The position numbers were made by a program, and so were the translations under genes. DNA of 64,000 nt, from NCBI RefSeq assembly GCF_000495475.1, contig NZ_ASGZ01000064.1, positions 1 to 64,000 on the forward strand, in the 5' to 3' direction. The DNA is from Candidatus Halobonum tyrrellensis G22. GTDB lineage: Archaea > Halobacteriota > Halobacteria > Halobacteriales > Haloferacaceae. The notes under the pieces are model-generated. The model saw only the letters and a list, made by a program, of their open reading frames with translations, searched no databases and was not told the DNA's origin. How positions within the stretch are numbered: position 1 is the stretch's first letter; each line of letters starts with the position of its first letter. Shown piece after piece: positions 1 to 8,081 of the stretch.

Positions 1-669
1 GTCGGCGTCGAGCACCCGGTCGAGCGCGTCGGGGTGGCCGTCGACGCGCGCGCGCGCCGCCTCGGGGTGGGCCGCGAACCGCTCGGCGCCCGCGACCGCG
101 ACCCGGCCGCCCGCGCGGGTCACCCGCTCTATCACCCCCGCGAGGAGCGGGTGGGTACGCTCGACCGTCGAGTCGTCGAGGTCGGAGACGACGACACCCA
201 CGGTCAGGTCGCCCAGCCCCGCGGGGTCGGCGGTCGCCGCGGCCGCCCGTTCGGAGAGCGCCTCGACCGCCGCCGCGCCGCGGTCGGTACACGCCTCGGT
301 CCCGCCGGCGTCCTGGATGGTGAGTTCGCGCACGGGGAGCCCCCGGTCGTCGACCGCCGCGGCCACGTCGCGGCTGCGCACCTTCTCACAGCCCAGGCCG
401 ACCACGAGCGTCCCGGCGACGTTGGGGTTGGAGGCGACGCCGACCAGCGCGCGCTTCGTCTGGTCGCTGTCGGCGCCCAACTGCCCGCAGCCGTGGTCGT
501 GGGGCGCGGCGACCGCGTCGGGCGAGCGGTCGGCGATGCCCTCGGCGACGGTGTGCGAGCAGATGACCGACGGGAGCACCAGCACCCGGTTGCGCACGCC
601 CAGCCGACCGTCCGGCCGGCGGTAGCCGTCGAACGTCCGCTCGCCGCGTTCCGCGCGCTCCGCGCTCAC
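1..669 (-). CDS. UxaA/GarD-family sugar-acid dehydratase, large subunit (partial, C-terminus outside window)
   Basis: This reading frame is open for 223 codons from a GTG at 669-667 to the window edge, so the C-terminal part is missing. The family dehydrates aldonates or aldarates such as altronate and galactarate with an iron centre. Family marks seen are GYRRPDGRLGVRN (residues 15-27), HDHGCGQ (57-63, Cys61), NPNV and GLGCE (91-95, Cys94). The GTG overlaps the stop of the upstream small subunit as GTGA, so translation is probably coupled. Unlike the paralogue further upstream, this copy keeps both conserved cysteines and is the likelier catalytic chain. The exact substrate (altronate, galactarate or another) cannot be read from sequence. 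Confidence 0.85.
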   Translation of the reverse strand, partial: MSAERAERGERTFDGYRRPDGRLGVRNRVLVLPSVICSHTVAEGIADRSPDAVAAPHDHGCGQLGADSDQTKRALVGVASNPNVAGTLVVGLGCEKVRSRDVAAAVDDRGLPVRELTIQDAGGTEACTDRGAAAVEALSERAAAATADPAGLGDLTVGVVVSDLDDSTVERTHPLLAGVIERVTRAGGRVAVAGAERFAAHPEAARARVDGHPDALDRVLDAD

Positions 670-1022
670 CGCTGGGCCTCCGTCCCGCTCGACTCGTTCC
701 CGTTCGCTCCGTCCCCGTTCGCCGTTGCGGCCGCCACGTCGCCCCGGCCGCGCGCGCTCTCGCAGTTGTGGGTGTGGACCCACTCGCCCGCGCCGACGTC
801 GCGGGTGACCCGGCCGATGGCCTCGCCGTACTTGTAGACGGTCGCACCCGCCGCGTGCGGTTCGAGCGCGAACTTGTGGCCGAACGGCACCTCCTCCGCG
901 AGCGTGACCGTCCGGCCGTCGTAGTCGAGTTCGGTGCCCGCGGGGGCGTCTTCGAGCGCGGTCGCGACGGTGTCGTCGGCGTCGAGGACCAGGCCGACGC
1001 CGCCGACCACGACGCCCTTCAC
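666..1022 (-). CDS. UxaA/GarD-family small subunit (SAF domain)
   Basis: This 118-residue protein matches the N-terminal SAF domain of altronate/galactarate dehydratases, here encoded separately. The N-terminal stretch (VLDADDTVATAL, residues 12-23) and the central VPFGHKFAL (45-53) followed by YKYGEAIGRV are typical: the GHK/GEAIG pair forms the substrate pocket in this family. The C-terminal 25 residues are low-complexity and acidic. The start is a GTG at 1022-1020 that overlaps the TGA of the upstream gene (GTGA), and its own TGA overlaps the next GTG in the same way. It presumably assembles with one or both large subunits on either side in the cytoplasm. Confidence 0.88.
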   Translation of the reverse strand: MKGVVVGGVGLVLDADDTVATALEDAPAGTELDYDGRTVTLAEEVPFGHKFALEPHAAGATVYKYGEAIGRVTRDVGAGEWVHTHNCESARGRGDVAAATANGDGANGNESSGTEAQR

Positions 1023-2221
1023 GCGCCCTCACCCTCGTTCGCCGCGAGTTCGTTCGGCTGAACCTCGGTGATGGCGAACTCCTCCATCCGGCGGCGCTCC
1101 GCGCCGGTCCGCCGCCCGTCGGCGACCGCGAGCAGTTCGTCGTACACCCGCGCGCCCGCCTCGCGGACCGACTCCTCGCCCTCGACGACGGTGCCCGCGT
1201 TCACGTCCATGTTGTCGGTCATCCGCTCGTACGTCTCGGGGTTGCCCGTCACCTTGAGCACCGGCGCGATGGGGTTGCCGGTCGTGCTCCCCCGGCCCGT
1301 GGTGAACGCGACCAGTTGCGCGCCGCCCGCCACCTTCCCGACGACGCTCTCGACGTCGTAGCCCGCAGTGTCCATCAGGACCAGCCCGCCCCCCACGGGG
1401 AGGGGTTCGGCGTAGTCGACCATCCCCCGAATCGGGGTGGTGCCGCCCTTCGAGATGGCGCCGAGGCTCTTCTCCTCGATGGTGGTGAGCCCGCCCTCCT
1501 GGTTACCGGGCGAGGGCTGGGCGCCCCGGAGGTCGACCCCCATCAGGTCCGCGGTCGCCTCGCGCTCTTCGACCCGGTCGAGCAGGCGCTCGCGGGTCTC
1601 CGCGTCGGCGCACCGCTCCGCGAGGACGTGTTCGGCGCCGATGAACTCGGGCGTCTCGCTGAAACTGGCGGTGCCGCCCGCCGCGACCAGTCGGTCGCAC
1701 GCCTCGCCGACCGCCGGGTTGGCCGCGATGCCCGAGGTGGCGTCGCTGCCGCCGCACTCGACGCCGACGACGAGTTCGCCCGCGTCGGCGGTCTCGCGGC
1801 GCGCCTCGTCGGCGGCCGCCTTCAGGCCCGCGAGACGCTCCGCCCCGCGGTCGAGCGCCGCCCGCGTCCCGCCGGCGTCGCGGACCGACAGCGTCTCGAC
1901 CGGCTTTCCGGTCTCGGCCACCCGGTCGGCCACCTCGTCGGCCGTCACGTCCTCGGTGCCGAACTCGACGACGAGGGCGGCGCCGACGTTCGGGTTGCGC
2001 CCCACGCCCGCGAGGACGCGCCGCGTCTGTTCGCGCGCCGGGTCGGGCTGGGTCGTCCCCATCTGGTGGGGGGTGGCCCGCGCCCACGCGCCCGCGTCGT
2101 CGGCGAGTCCGCGTGCGACGCTCGACGCCGCCACCGACGCCGGGAGGACGGCGACGTGGTTGCGGACGCCGACCCGGCCGTCCGCCCGCCGGTAGCCCGT
2201 GAACTCGTGGCTCGTATCCAT
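1019..2221 (-). CDS. UxaA/GarD-family large subunit, cysteine-poor paralogue
   Basis: This 400-residue protein covers the whole large domain of the UxaA/GarD dehydratase family: GYRRADGRVGVRN near the N-terminus, NPNV at 77-80, ECGGSD at 155-160 and the later GGLTTIEEKSLGAISKGG region. It is the first gene of a three-gene minus-strand operon with the SAF subunit and a second large subunit. At the positions where the downstream paralogue has GCGQ and GLGCE, this copy has MGTTQ (54-58) and EFGTE (86-90), so two conserved cysteines are gone while the later ECGG cysteine stays. It may be a structural partner or have a changed metal site. Fold assignment is firm; substrate is unknown. Confidence 0.88.
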   Translation of the reverse strand: MDTSHEFTGYRRADGRVGVRNHVAVLPASVAASSVARGLADDAGAWARATPHQMGTTQPDPAREQTRRVLAGVGRNPNVGAALVVEFGTEDVTADEVADRVAETGKPVETLSVRDAGGTRAALDRGAERLAGLKAAADEARRETADAGELVVGVECGGSDATSGIAANPAVGEACDRLVAAGGTASFSETPEFIGAEHVLAERCADAETRERLLDRVEEREATADLMGVDLRGAQPSPGNQEGGLTTIEEKSLGAISKGGTTPIRGMVDYAEPLPVGGGLVLMDTAGYDVESVVGKVAGGAQLVAFTTGRGSTTGNPIAPVLKVTGNPETYERMTDNMDVNAGTVVEGEESVREAGARVYDELLAVADGRRTGAERRRMEEFAITEVQPNELAANEGEGA

Positions 2222-2358
2222 CTACCGAGCGGTTCGGTAGCGCGGGTCATAGGCGTTTCGTCGGCGCCGTCCGCGGTCGGCCGCTCCGTCGTGTGACGGC
2301 CGTTCCGTCGCGGTCGGCCGACGGACTCTTCTCCGTCTCCCGTCGAGTTCCGTGTGCG

Positions 2359-2601
2359 ATGACCCGACAGTTCACCGACGACGACCGCGGAAAGGACGTT
2401 CTGACCGCCGAGGGCGACCGGATCGGGACCGTGCGCGACGTCGACGGCGACCGGGCGACCGTCGACCGGGACGACGACGCGGCGCTCCCCGAGAAACTTC
2501 GCGAGATGCTCGGGTGGGACGACCACGCGTCGAACGAACTCCACGGCGACCACGTCGAGGAGGGAACCGCCGACGACCTCCGCCTCAAGTCGAACTGGTA
2601 G
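2359..2601 (+). CDS. small haloarchaeal PRC-barrel-like protein
   Basis: This 80-residue acidic protein starts at the ATG beginning MTRQFTDDDRGKDV; a longer frame exists upstream, but its extra residues do not look like a haloarchaeal protein. The segment DVLTAEGDRIGTVRDVDGDRA resembles a PRC-barrel beta-strand pattern (set a value, then a glycine turn, then a second strand), seen in many small halophilic stress or surface-independent proteins. There is no signal peptide or membrane segment. It is divergent from the UxaA cluster and sits just before a ThuA-like gene. The precise function is unknown. Confidence 0.7.
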   Translation: MTRQFTDDDRGKDVLTAEGDRIGTVRDVDGDRATVDRDDDAALPEKLREMLGWDDHASNELHGDHVEEGTADDLRLKSNW

Positions 2602-2660
2602 CCCGGCCGCACGACCCGCGCGCCGAAACGTTCTTTCTTCCGTCCGCCGAGAGCCGAGTC

Positions 2661-3314
2661 GTGTCTCCACCCACCGCGCTCGTGCTCGGCGAAACCCGCT
2701 TCCCGTTTCACGACCTCGACGACCTCGGCCCGGCGCTGGAGGCGGCGCTCGGCGACGCGGCCGACGCGACGCTCACCACCGACAAGGACGCGCTGACCGA
2801 CCTCTCGGGGTACGACCTCGTGATAGACTACACCACCGACAGCACGCTCACCGACGACCAGCGGGAGGGACTGCTCGGCTTCGTCGCCGACGGCGGCGGC
2901 TACCTCGGCGTTCACTCCGCGTCCGACCTCACCAGCCTCGCCGACGGCGACGGCGGACTCGACCACCGCGACGACCCGTTCCCCGAACTCCGCGACCTCG
3001 TGGGGGGTCACTTCACGGGCCACCCCGAGCAGTCGACGTTCGGCGTCGACGTCGTCGACGACCACCCGGTGACCGAGGGGGTCGACGACTTCGAGGTGTA
3101 CGACGAACCGTACGAGGTCGACGTGGACGACGACGTTCGGGTGCTCGCGCGGATGGACCACCCGGACCTGCCCGACCACCCCGTCGTCTGGGTGAAGCCG
3201 TACGGCGACGGCCGGGTGTGTTACGCCTCGCTCGGCCACACCGAAGACGCGTTCGAGACCGACTCCTACCGGCGGCTCCTGCGGAACGCCGTCGGCTGGG
3301 TCGCCGGCGCCTGA
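2661..3314 (+). CDS. ThuA-like domain protein (first copy)
   Basis: This 217-residue protein starts at a GTG (VSPPTALVLGETRFPFHD). It has a class I glutamine-amidotransferase-like fold of the ThuA type: YDLVIDYTT, then GGGYLGVHSASDL (the turn after the central strand), then HFTGHPEQ and DHPVTEGVDDFEVYDEPY, the usual ThuA signature near the C-terminus. ThuA proteins are linked to disaccharide oxidation and use in bacteria, often beside Gfo/Idh oxidoreductases; two Gfo/Idh genes lie elsewhere in this window. A second, only distantly similar ThuA protein is at 18928. The reaction is not established. Confidence 0.85.
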   Translation: MSPPTALVLGETRFPFHDLDDLGPALEAALGDAADATLTTDKDALTDLSGYDLVIDYTTDSTLTDDQREGLLGFVADGGGYLGVHSASDLTSLADGDGGLDHRDDPFPELRDLVGGHFTGHPEQSTFGVDVVDDHPVTEGVDDFEVYDEPYEVDVDDDVRVLARMDHPDLPDHPVVWVKPYGDGRVCYASLGHTEDAFETDSYRRLLRNAVGWVAGA

Positions 3315-3388
3315 GCCGTCGGCGCGAGTCCGCACCCGGGGGTCCGCCCCCCGCTCTCGGGGTCTCGACGCCGCGGACTGTCCCGAGG

Positions 3389-3394
3389 TTTATC
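3389..3394 (+). promoter_or_regulatory. TATA-like box for the small membrane protein
   Basis: TTTATC lies 23 nt before the ATG at 3418, the spacing expected for a leaderless archaeal transcript. Confidence 0.6.
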
Positions 3395-3417
3395 CTGCCC
3401 GCCCGCGTTCTCGGGGT

Positions 3418-3744
3418 ATGGACTCGACCTCGACCGGCGTCCGGGCGACCGACCTGTCCGTGTTCGTGTTCGTGCTGGCGGCGATGCTGTCGGGAACGTG
3501 GCTCGCCGACCAGTTCGGGCCGGGGTGGACGCCGACGTACCTCGCCGTGACCGCGGCCGTCGCGGTCGGGTGGACCGTCTACCACCGCTACCGCATCGCC
3601 CCCCACTTCCGCCCGGACGACGACGCCGACGGCGACGACCCGCGCCCGGACGCGGCGGGTCGAGCGGGCGGGTCGCCCCCGTCGGACGCGTCCGACGCCG
3701 ACCCCCGCCGCGGGCGGGAGACGGAGTCGGGGAGTAGCGAGTAG
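3418..3744 (+). CDS. small membrane protein, function unknown
   Basis: This 108-residue protein has two predicted membrane segments, about residues 13-30 (LSVFVFVLAAMLSGTWLA) and 40-54 (TYLAVTAAVAVGWTV). It ends in a long hydrophilic tail rich in Asp, Pro, Gly and Ser that is probably cytoplasmic and disordered. A TATA-like box sits at leaderless distance. It is convergent with the F420-type oxidoreductase that follows. I do not recognise a family beyond a general resemblance to small haloarchaeal two-helix membrane proteins. Confidence 0.75.
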   Translation: MDSTSTGVRATDLSVFVFVLAAMLSGTWLADQFGPGWTPTYLAVTAAVAVGWTVYHRYRIAPHFRPDDDADGDDPRPDAAGRAGGSPPSDASDADPRRGRETESGSSE

Positions 3745-3811
3745 CGGTCGACGAGTAGGACGCCGGGTGAGACCGACCGCGAACCGGACGGACCGGGGAG
3801 CGGTCGGGCGG

Positions 3812-4894
3812 CTACTCGTCCGCGAAGTAGGGGATGATGGTCTCCTCGTAGTGGCGCACCGTCTCCTCGAAGTCGCCGACCGGGATCACGACGAGGTTGT
3901 CGACGCCCGCGTCGCGGAACGCCTCGACCCGTTCTATCGCGCGCTCGGGGTCGCCCGAGACGCTGATGGCGTCGACCGCCTCGTCGGGGATGCGTTCGGC
4001 GGCCGCCTCCAACTCGCTCAACTGGTCGTCGTCGAACGCCATCTGCCACATGACCGGCGTCTCCTCGGCCACCTCCTCGTACCCCATCTCGGCGAGCAGC
4101 GGCGGCCGGAGCGCGAGGTTGGTCCGGTTGCGCGCGATGGACGCCTCGCGGGCGGCGTCGCCGTCGTCGGCGACGGTGGTGGGGACCATCACCGCGCAAT
4201 CGAGGTCGGCGGGGTCGCGTCCGCGGTCTTCGGCCACGTTCAGGACGTGTTGGAGGTCCCGCTCGTACACCTCCGGGGAGTACACCCACGGGAACCAGCC
4301 GTCCGCGACCGCGCCGGTCAGCCCGCGCATGCTCCGGCCGTAGCCGCCGACCCACAGCGGCGGCCGGGGCTCCTGGACGGGCTTCAACCCGAGGTGGGCG
4401 TCGTCGAGTTCGAAGTACTCGCCCGCGAACGACAGCGGGTCGGCCGCCGTCGACGCCCACAGCCCGTCGACCACCGACACCGCCTCGCGGAACCGGGTGT
4501 ACGGGTCGTCCCAGTCGATGTCGCGGATGGGCGCGAAGTTGAACGCCTCGCCCGCGCCGATACCCAGGCCCGCGCGGCCGTCGGTCATCCGGTCGAGCGT
4601 CGCGGTGACGTGCGCGAGTTCGCTCGGGTGACGCCGCACCGAGTCGCTCACGCCGGGCATCAGCAGCGCCTCGTCGGTCCGCTGTGCGATCGCACCCAGC
4701 ACCGAGAACGCCTCCCAGGCGGGTTCGGTGAGGTACTCCTCGGAGTCGGTCGGGTGGAACAGGTGGTCGGGGACGGTGATGGTGTCGAACCCCGCCCGCT
4801 CCGCGCGGACCGCGTGGTCGACCGCCGCCCCGACGTCGCCGTACGTGGCCACTTGACAGCCGAACGTCAGCCCCTCCGCGCGCGTGTCGGTCAT
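3812..4894 (-). CDS. LLM-class F420-dependent oxidoreductase (copy 1)
   Basis: This 360-residue protein has the luciferase-like monooxygenase TIM barrel: GFDTITVPDHLFHPT (residues 35-49), then the RHPSELAHVTATLDRMTDGRAGLGIGAG block that binds the flavin or deazaflavin, and PPLWVGGYGRSM before the C-terminal half. In archaea such proteins usually use coenzyme F420 as hydride carrier; the window also encodes an F420:NADP reductase. Neighbours on the same strand are the GH4 enzyme and the uronate-dehydrogenase-like protein, so a sugar or sugar-acid substrate is plausible but not shown. A CTATTTA box lies upstream on the minus strand at about 4919-4925. Confidence 0.85.
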   Translation of the reverse strand: MTDTRAEGLTFGCQVATYGDVGAAVDHAVRAERAGFDTITVPDHLFHPTDSEEYLTEPAWEAFSVLGAIAQRTDEALLMPGVSDSVRRHPSELAHVTATLDRMTDGRAGLGIGAGEAFNFAPIRDIDWDDPYTRFREAVSVVDGLWASTAADPLSFAGEYFELDDAHLGLKPVQEPRPPLWVGGYGRSMRGLTGAVADGWFPWVYSPEVYERDLQHVLNVAEDRGRDPADLDCAVMVPTTVADDGDAAREASIARNRTNLALRPPLLAEMGYEEVAEETPVMWQMAFDDDQLSELEAAAERIPDEAVDAISVSGDPERAIERVEAFRDAGVDNLVVIPVGDFEETVRHYEETIIPYFADE

Positions 4895-4949
4895 CGTCCG
4901 CCGTCTCGACCGCCCGGAGTAAATAGCTACCCGCGTCCCGCGGGGGCGT

Positions 4950-6386
4950 CTACCCCTGGAGGACGTTCGCGTCGAGGTCGTAGTCGCCGAAGTAGTCGCG
5001 TTCGGTCTCGACCAGTTCGGCGAACAGTTCGCGCGCCTCGTCGCGCTGGATCGTCACCAGCGGTTCCGCGAGGAACGCCTGAAACGCCAGGTCGAGGTCG
5101 CCCGTGAAGCCCGCCTCGATGAGCGTCTCCTGGTTGGTGACGTGTCGGTCGACCAGCGTGCGGACCTGCTCGGGGAGGTCGCCCGCAGACAGCGGCGTCA
5201 CGCCGCTACCGGTGAGCATGGCGTTCGTCTCGACGACCGCGCCCTCCGGGAGGTTCGCGACCTGGCCCTCGTTGGGGTAGTTGAGGTGGGTGACGAACGG
5301 CTCCTCGCCGAGGAGTGCACGCATGATATCGACCGCCTCCTCGCCCGAGTCGTGGAACTCGAACTCCTCGTCGCCCGAGAGGTACTCCTCCATCTCGTCG
5401 GGACCCTCGTCGTCGCCGACGCGCGCGGAACTCGGCGTGAGTCGGATCCCCCACCGCTGGACCTCCTCGGGTTCGTCGATGTCGAGGTACCAGGGGACGA
5501 ACTCGGCGAGGTGGCGGTCGCCCGCCGCGCCCAAGAGCCCGAACCGGTCGTAGAAGTCGAACGCGATCTGTTGGTTGTTGACCCAGTAGGACTCGCCGTC
5601 CATGTCGCCCGGTTCGAACCCCGGGAGGGGTTTCCGGCGTTCGAGTTCCTCGTCGAGGTACTCGAAGAGGTCGTGGTCGCGCCAGTGCGCCTCGTCGACG
5701 AACGTGAAGTGGTTGATCCCCTTGACCTGGACCTCGACGTCGTCGCGGCTCACGTCGTCGGCGCCGTCGACGTACCGCTCGGCCATCTCCGCGAACAGTT
5801 CCTGCGTCTTGAACACCTCGTGACACAGGCCGATCGCGTTGATGTCGGGGTACTCCTCGTAGAGCGCCCGGGTGCACACCGTCATCGGGTTGGTGTAGTT
5901 GATCACCCACGCGTCGGGACACCGCTCGCGGACGGTCGCCGCGATGTCGCGGTACTGCGGAATCGCGCGGAGCGCCCGCACCGCCCCGCCGGGACCGACG
6001 GTGTCGGCGACGGGCTGGTAGATGCCGTACTCCTCGGGGAGGTCGATGTCGTGTGCGAACGTCTCCTCGGGGGGGTCTTGGGTCGAACAGACGACGAAGT
6101 CGGCGCCCTCCAGGGCGTCGCCCATCTCCTCGTACGCCTCGAACGTCCAGTCGCCGACCGCCTCGTCGCGGTCGGTCACCTGGTTGCCCAACTCGGCGTT
6201 ACGCGCCGCCGCGTCGTGGTCCACGTCGTACAGCGCCACCTCGCCCGCCAGATCCGGACACTGCGCGAGGTCGTTGATCAGCGTGTGCGCCCACCCCTGA
6301 CTGCCGCCGCCGACGTACCCCAACTTCACCGTCCGGGTCCGACCCGTCGGCTCTCGCTCCTGCTCGTGCTCCGTGAGCTGATACAT
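4950..6386 (-). CDS. GH4 glycosidase, probable alpha-galacturonidase (CHEV motif)
   Basis: This 478-residue protein is a family 4 glycoside hydrolase, which cleaves glycosides by NAD+- and Mn2+-dependent oxidation and elimination. The NAD-binding start is KLGYVGGGSQGWAH (21-34), followed by INYTNPM (162-168), CHEV (188-191) and GINHFTF (223-229), where Cys188 and His226 should hold the metal. The CHEV variant is described as the mark of alpha-galacturonidases within GH4, fitting a pectin locus where it would release galacturonate from short oligogalacturonides. It has no signal peptide and is therefore cytoplasmic. It is downstream of the uronate-dehydrogenase-like gene on the same strand, across a 170-bp gap. 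Confidence 0.9.
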   Translation of the reverse strand: MYQLTEHEQEREPTGRTRTVKLGYVGGGSQGWAHTLINDLAQCPDLAGEVALYDVDHDAAARNAELGNQVTDRDEAVGDWTFEAYEEMGDALEGADFVVCSTQDPPEETFAHDIDLPEEYGIYQPVADTVGPGGAVRALRAIPQYRDIAATVRERCPDAWVINYTNPMTVCTRALYEEYPDINAIGLCHEVFKTQELFAEMAERYVDGADDVSRDDVEVQVKGINHFTFVDEAHWRDHDLFEYLDEELERRKPLPGFEPGDMDGESYWVNNQQIAFDFYDRFGLLGAAGDRHLAEFVPWYLDIDEPEEVQRWGIRLTPSSARVGDDEGPDEMEEYLSGDEEFEFHDSGEEAVDIMRALLGEEPFVTHLNYPNEGQVANLPEGAVVETNAMLTGSGVTPLSAGDLPEQVRTLVDRHVTNQETLIEAGFTGDLDLAFQAFLAEPLVTIQRDEARELFAELVETERDYFGDYDLDANVLQG

Positions 6387-6502
6387 GTGGTGCGTGCTAC
6401 CGAAGCGGGCGACAAATAGCTGCTGTTGTCGGTCGGGTTCGCCGGTCCGCGCCGCGCCGGGCGGGCGGGTCGAACCCCACCGGGGCGCGTGCGTCGCGGC
6501 TT

Positions 6503-6530
6503 CGGACGCCGGCGCTCGGACGCCGGCGCT
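6503..6530. repeat. perfect 14-bp tandem repeat (two copies)
   Basis: CGGACGCCGGCGCT is present twice back to back in the gap between the GH4 gene and the uronate-dehydrogenase-like gene. It may be a replication-slippage product; no function is evident. Confidence 0.9.
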
Positions 6531-6557
6531 ACCGCGTCCGACGACGCGGACGCACGC

Positions 6558-7409
6558 TCACGCCTCCTCGGGCGGGGCGTCCCACTCCGCGCCGTCGTCC
6601 TGCGGCGAGTAGCCCAGCCGCGCGCGGGCGTGTTCGAGGTCGTACCACCGGGTCCGGTTGTCGCTGACGCCCGAGAAGATGCCGAACTCCACGTCGTCGT
6701 CGTCGAGACAGCAGTCGACCAGGTGCGCGAAGTCGCGCCGGGACTGCCACATCGCCTTCATCCGCGCGACCCACTCGTCGTACTCGTCGCTGTCGCGTTC
6801 GAACTCCCCCTCCTCGACCCGCTGTTCGGCGTCGCCGTACGGGTGGTCGTACTCCGGGCCGTTGACCGTACAGATCCGGAGCGCGTAGAACCGCGTCGGG
6901 AACGCCTCCGCCTCGACGTAGTAGCGGCCGAGGTCCTCGCCGAAGCTCTTGGAGGCGCCGTAGTAGGAGTCCGGCCGGACCGGGTCGGTGTGGTCGAGCA
7001 CCAGGTCGCTCTCCGCCGAGTAGAGCTCCGGTGCGAACTCCTCCTCGTACAGCCCCATCACGTGGTTGGTCGACCCGAACACGAACGACTCCACCTCGTT
7101 TTCGCGTGCGGCTTCGAGCGCGTTGTACATCCCGACGACGTTGGGCTCGAACACGTCGCTCCACGACCCGCTCGCGTGGGGGTACGCCGCGAGGTGGACG
7201 ATGGCGTCGCGGCCCTCGGCGGCCGCCGTCAGCGCCTCCTTGTCGGCGACGTCGCCCACGACGGTGTCGTAGCCGCCGTACGGGTGGTCGTCGTCGCGGT
7301 CCGAGCGGTTGTAGTAGGTGAACTCGTACTCCTCGCGGTCGTGGAGGTGGTCGATGATCGCGGTGCCGCAGCGTCCGTACGCGCCCGTCACCAGCACGTC
7401 AGTGGCCAT
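6558..7409 (-). CDS. udh: NAD-dependent SDR, probable uronate dehydrogenase
   Basis: This 283-residue extended short-chain dehydrogenase begins VLVTGAYGRCG (Rossmann glycine motif, residues 5-15), has DAIVHLAAYPH, GSTNHVMGLY and the catalytic pair in YYGASK. The SxNHxxGxY block is typical of uronate dehydrogenases, which oxidise galacturonate or glucuronate to the aldarolactone; the same subfamily includes the unusual NAD-dependent glucose-6-phosphate dehydrogenase of haloarchaea, the main alternative. Its place upstream of a CHEV-type GH4 enzyme and near aldarate dehydratase candidates favours galacturonate. Cytoplasmic. Confidence 0.72.
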   Translation of the reverse strand: MATDVLVTGAYGRCGTAIIDHLHDREEYEFTYYNRSDRDDDHPYGGYDTVVGDVADKEALTAAAEGRDAIVHLAAYPHASGSWSDVFEPNVVGMYNALEAARENEVESFVFGSTNHVMGLYEEEFAPELYSAESDLVLDHTDPVRPDSYYGASKSFGEDLGRYYVEAEAFPTRFYALRICTVNGPEYDHPYGDAEQRVEEGEFERDSDEYDEWVARMKAMWQSRRDFAHLVDCCLDDDDVEFGIFSGVSDNRTRWYDLEHARARLGYSPQDDGAEWDAPPEEA

Positions 7410-7504
7410 ACGGGCAACGCGGCGACCAGCGGTAAAACGGTTCCGTCCGCGCCCGTCGGGTTCGACGGTCGCTCGGGGCGCACTCGGGCGGTTCGGGCGC
7501 CCTC

Positions 7505-7975
7505 TCAGCGCGTGGCGACGGTCACGAACCCGTCGAAGTCGAGCACGACCTGCTGGGCGGTGTCGCCGAACAGCGCCTTCCCGGTGGGCGAGCGCTTCCG
7601 CCCGGTGACGTACACGTGGTCACAGTCCCGCTCGGCGGCGGCGTCGAGGATGGCGTCGGCGGGGTCGCCGTCGGTCACGACGCTCATCGTCTCGTAGTCG
7701 ACGTCGCCGTCCACCTCGGCGAACGCCTCCTCGGCCGCGTCGGCCACGAACCGCGAGACCACGTCGCGCGCCTCGCTCGCGTCGAACGACCCCCCCATCG
7801 CGTCGCTCATCGACTGGAGCGTCTCGGCGTTCTGTTCTACCTCGTCACGCGTCACCCACGCCAGCAGGACCAGCGGGCGGCCGGTGCCCGCGGCCGTCCG
7901 CCCCGCCTCGCGGAGCAGTCGCTCGTTCGCGTCGTCGGAGTCGTCGTCGTCGATAGCCACCAGTGCGGGTTGCAT
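7505..7975 (-). CDS. universal stress protein (UspA family)
   Basis: This 156-residue single-domain Usp protein starts PALVAIDDDDSDDAN, has the middle segment GDPADAILDAAAERDCDHVYVTGRKRSP and ends with a GxxxxxVV-type turn (FGDTAQQVVLDFDGFVTVATR), where nucleotide-binding Usp proteins normally carry G-2x-G-9x-G-S/T. That ATP motif is only partly kept (GRKRSPTGKALFGD). It is monocistronic with its own promoter and probably not part of the sugar pathway. Confidence 0.85.
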   Translation of the reverse strand: MQPALVAIDDDDSDDANERLLREAGRTAAGTGRPLVLLAWVTRDEVEQNAETLQSMSDAMGGSFDASEARDVVSRFVADAAEEAFAEVDGDVDYETMSVVTDGDPADAILDAAAERDCDHVYVTGRKRSPTGKALFGDTAQQVVLDFDGFVTVATR

Positions 7976-7998
7976 ACCGGGCGATGGTGGCTCTCGTA

Positions 7999-8006
7999 GA
8001 TAAAAG
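7999..8006 (-). promoter_or_regulatory. TATA-like box of the universal stress gene
   Basis: On the minus strand the sequence reads CTTTTATC, ending 23 nt before the ATG at 7975. Confidence 0.6.
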
Positions 8007-8081
8007 TACGGCGGACCGCGGGGGCGCGGACGGACCGCGGCAGGGGACGACCGACGCCCGGGCCGCCGTCGCCGCCGACAC

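Noticed and set aside
3767-5107. 446-codon plus-strand frame over the LLM gene
   Set aside because: Antisense shadow: high GC at third positions opens such frames; the minus-strand protein has clear family motifs.
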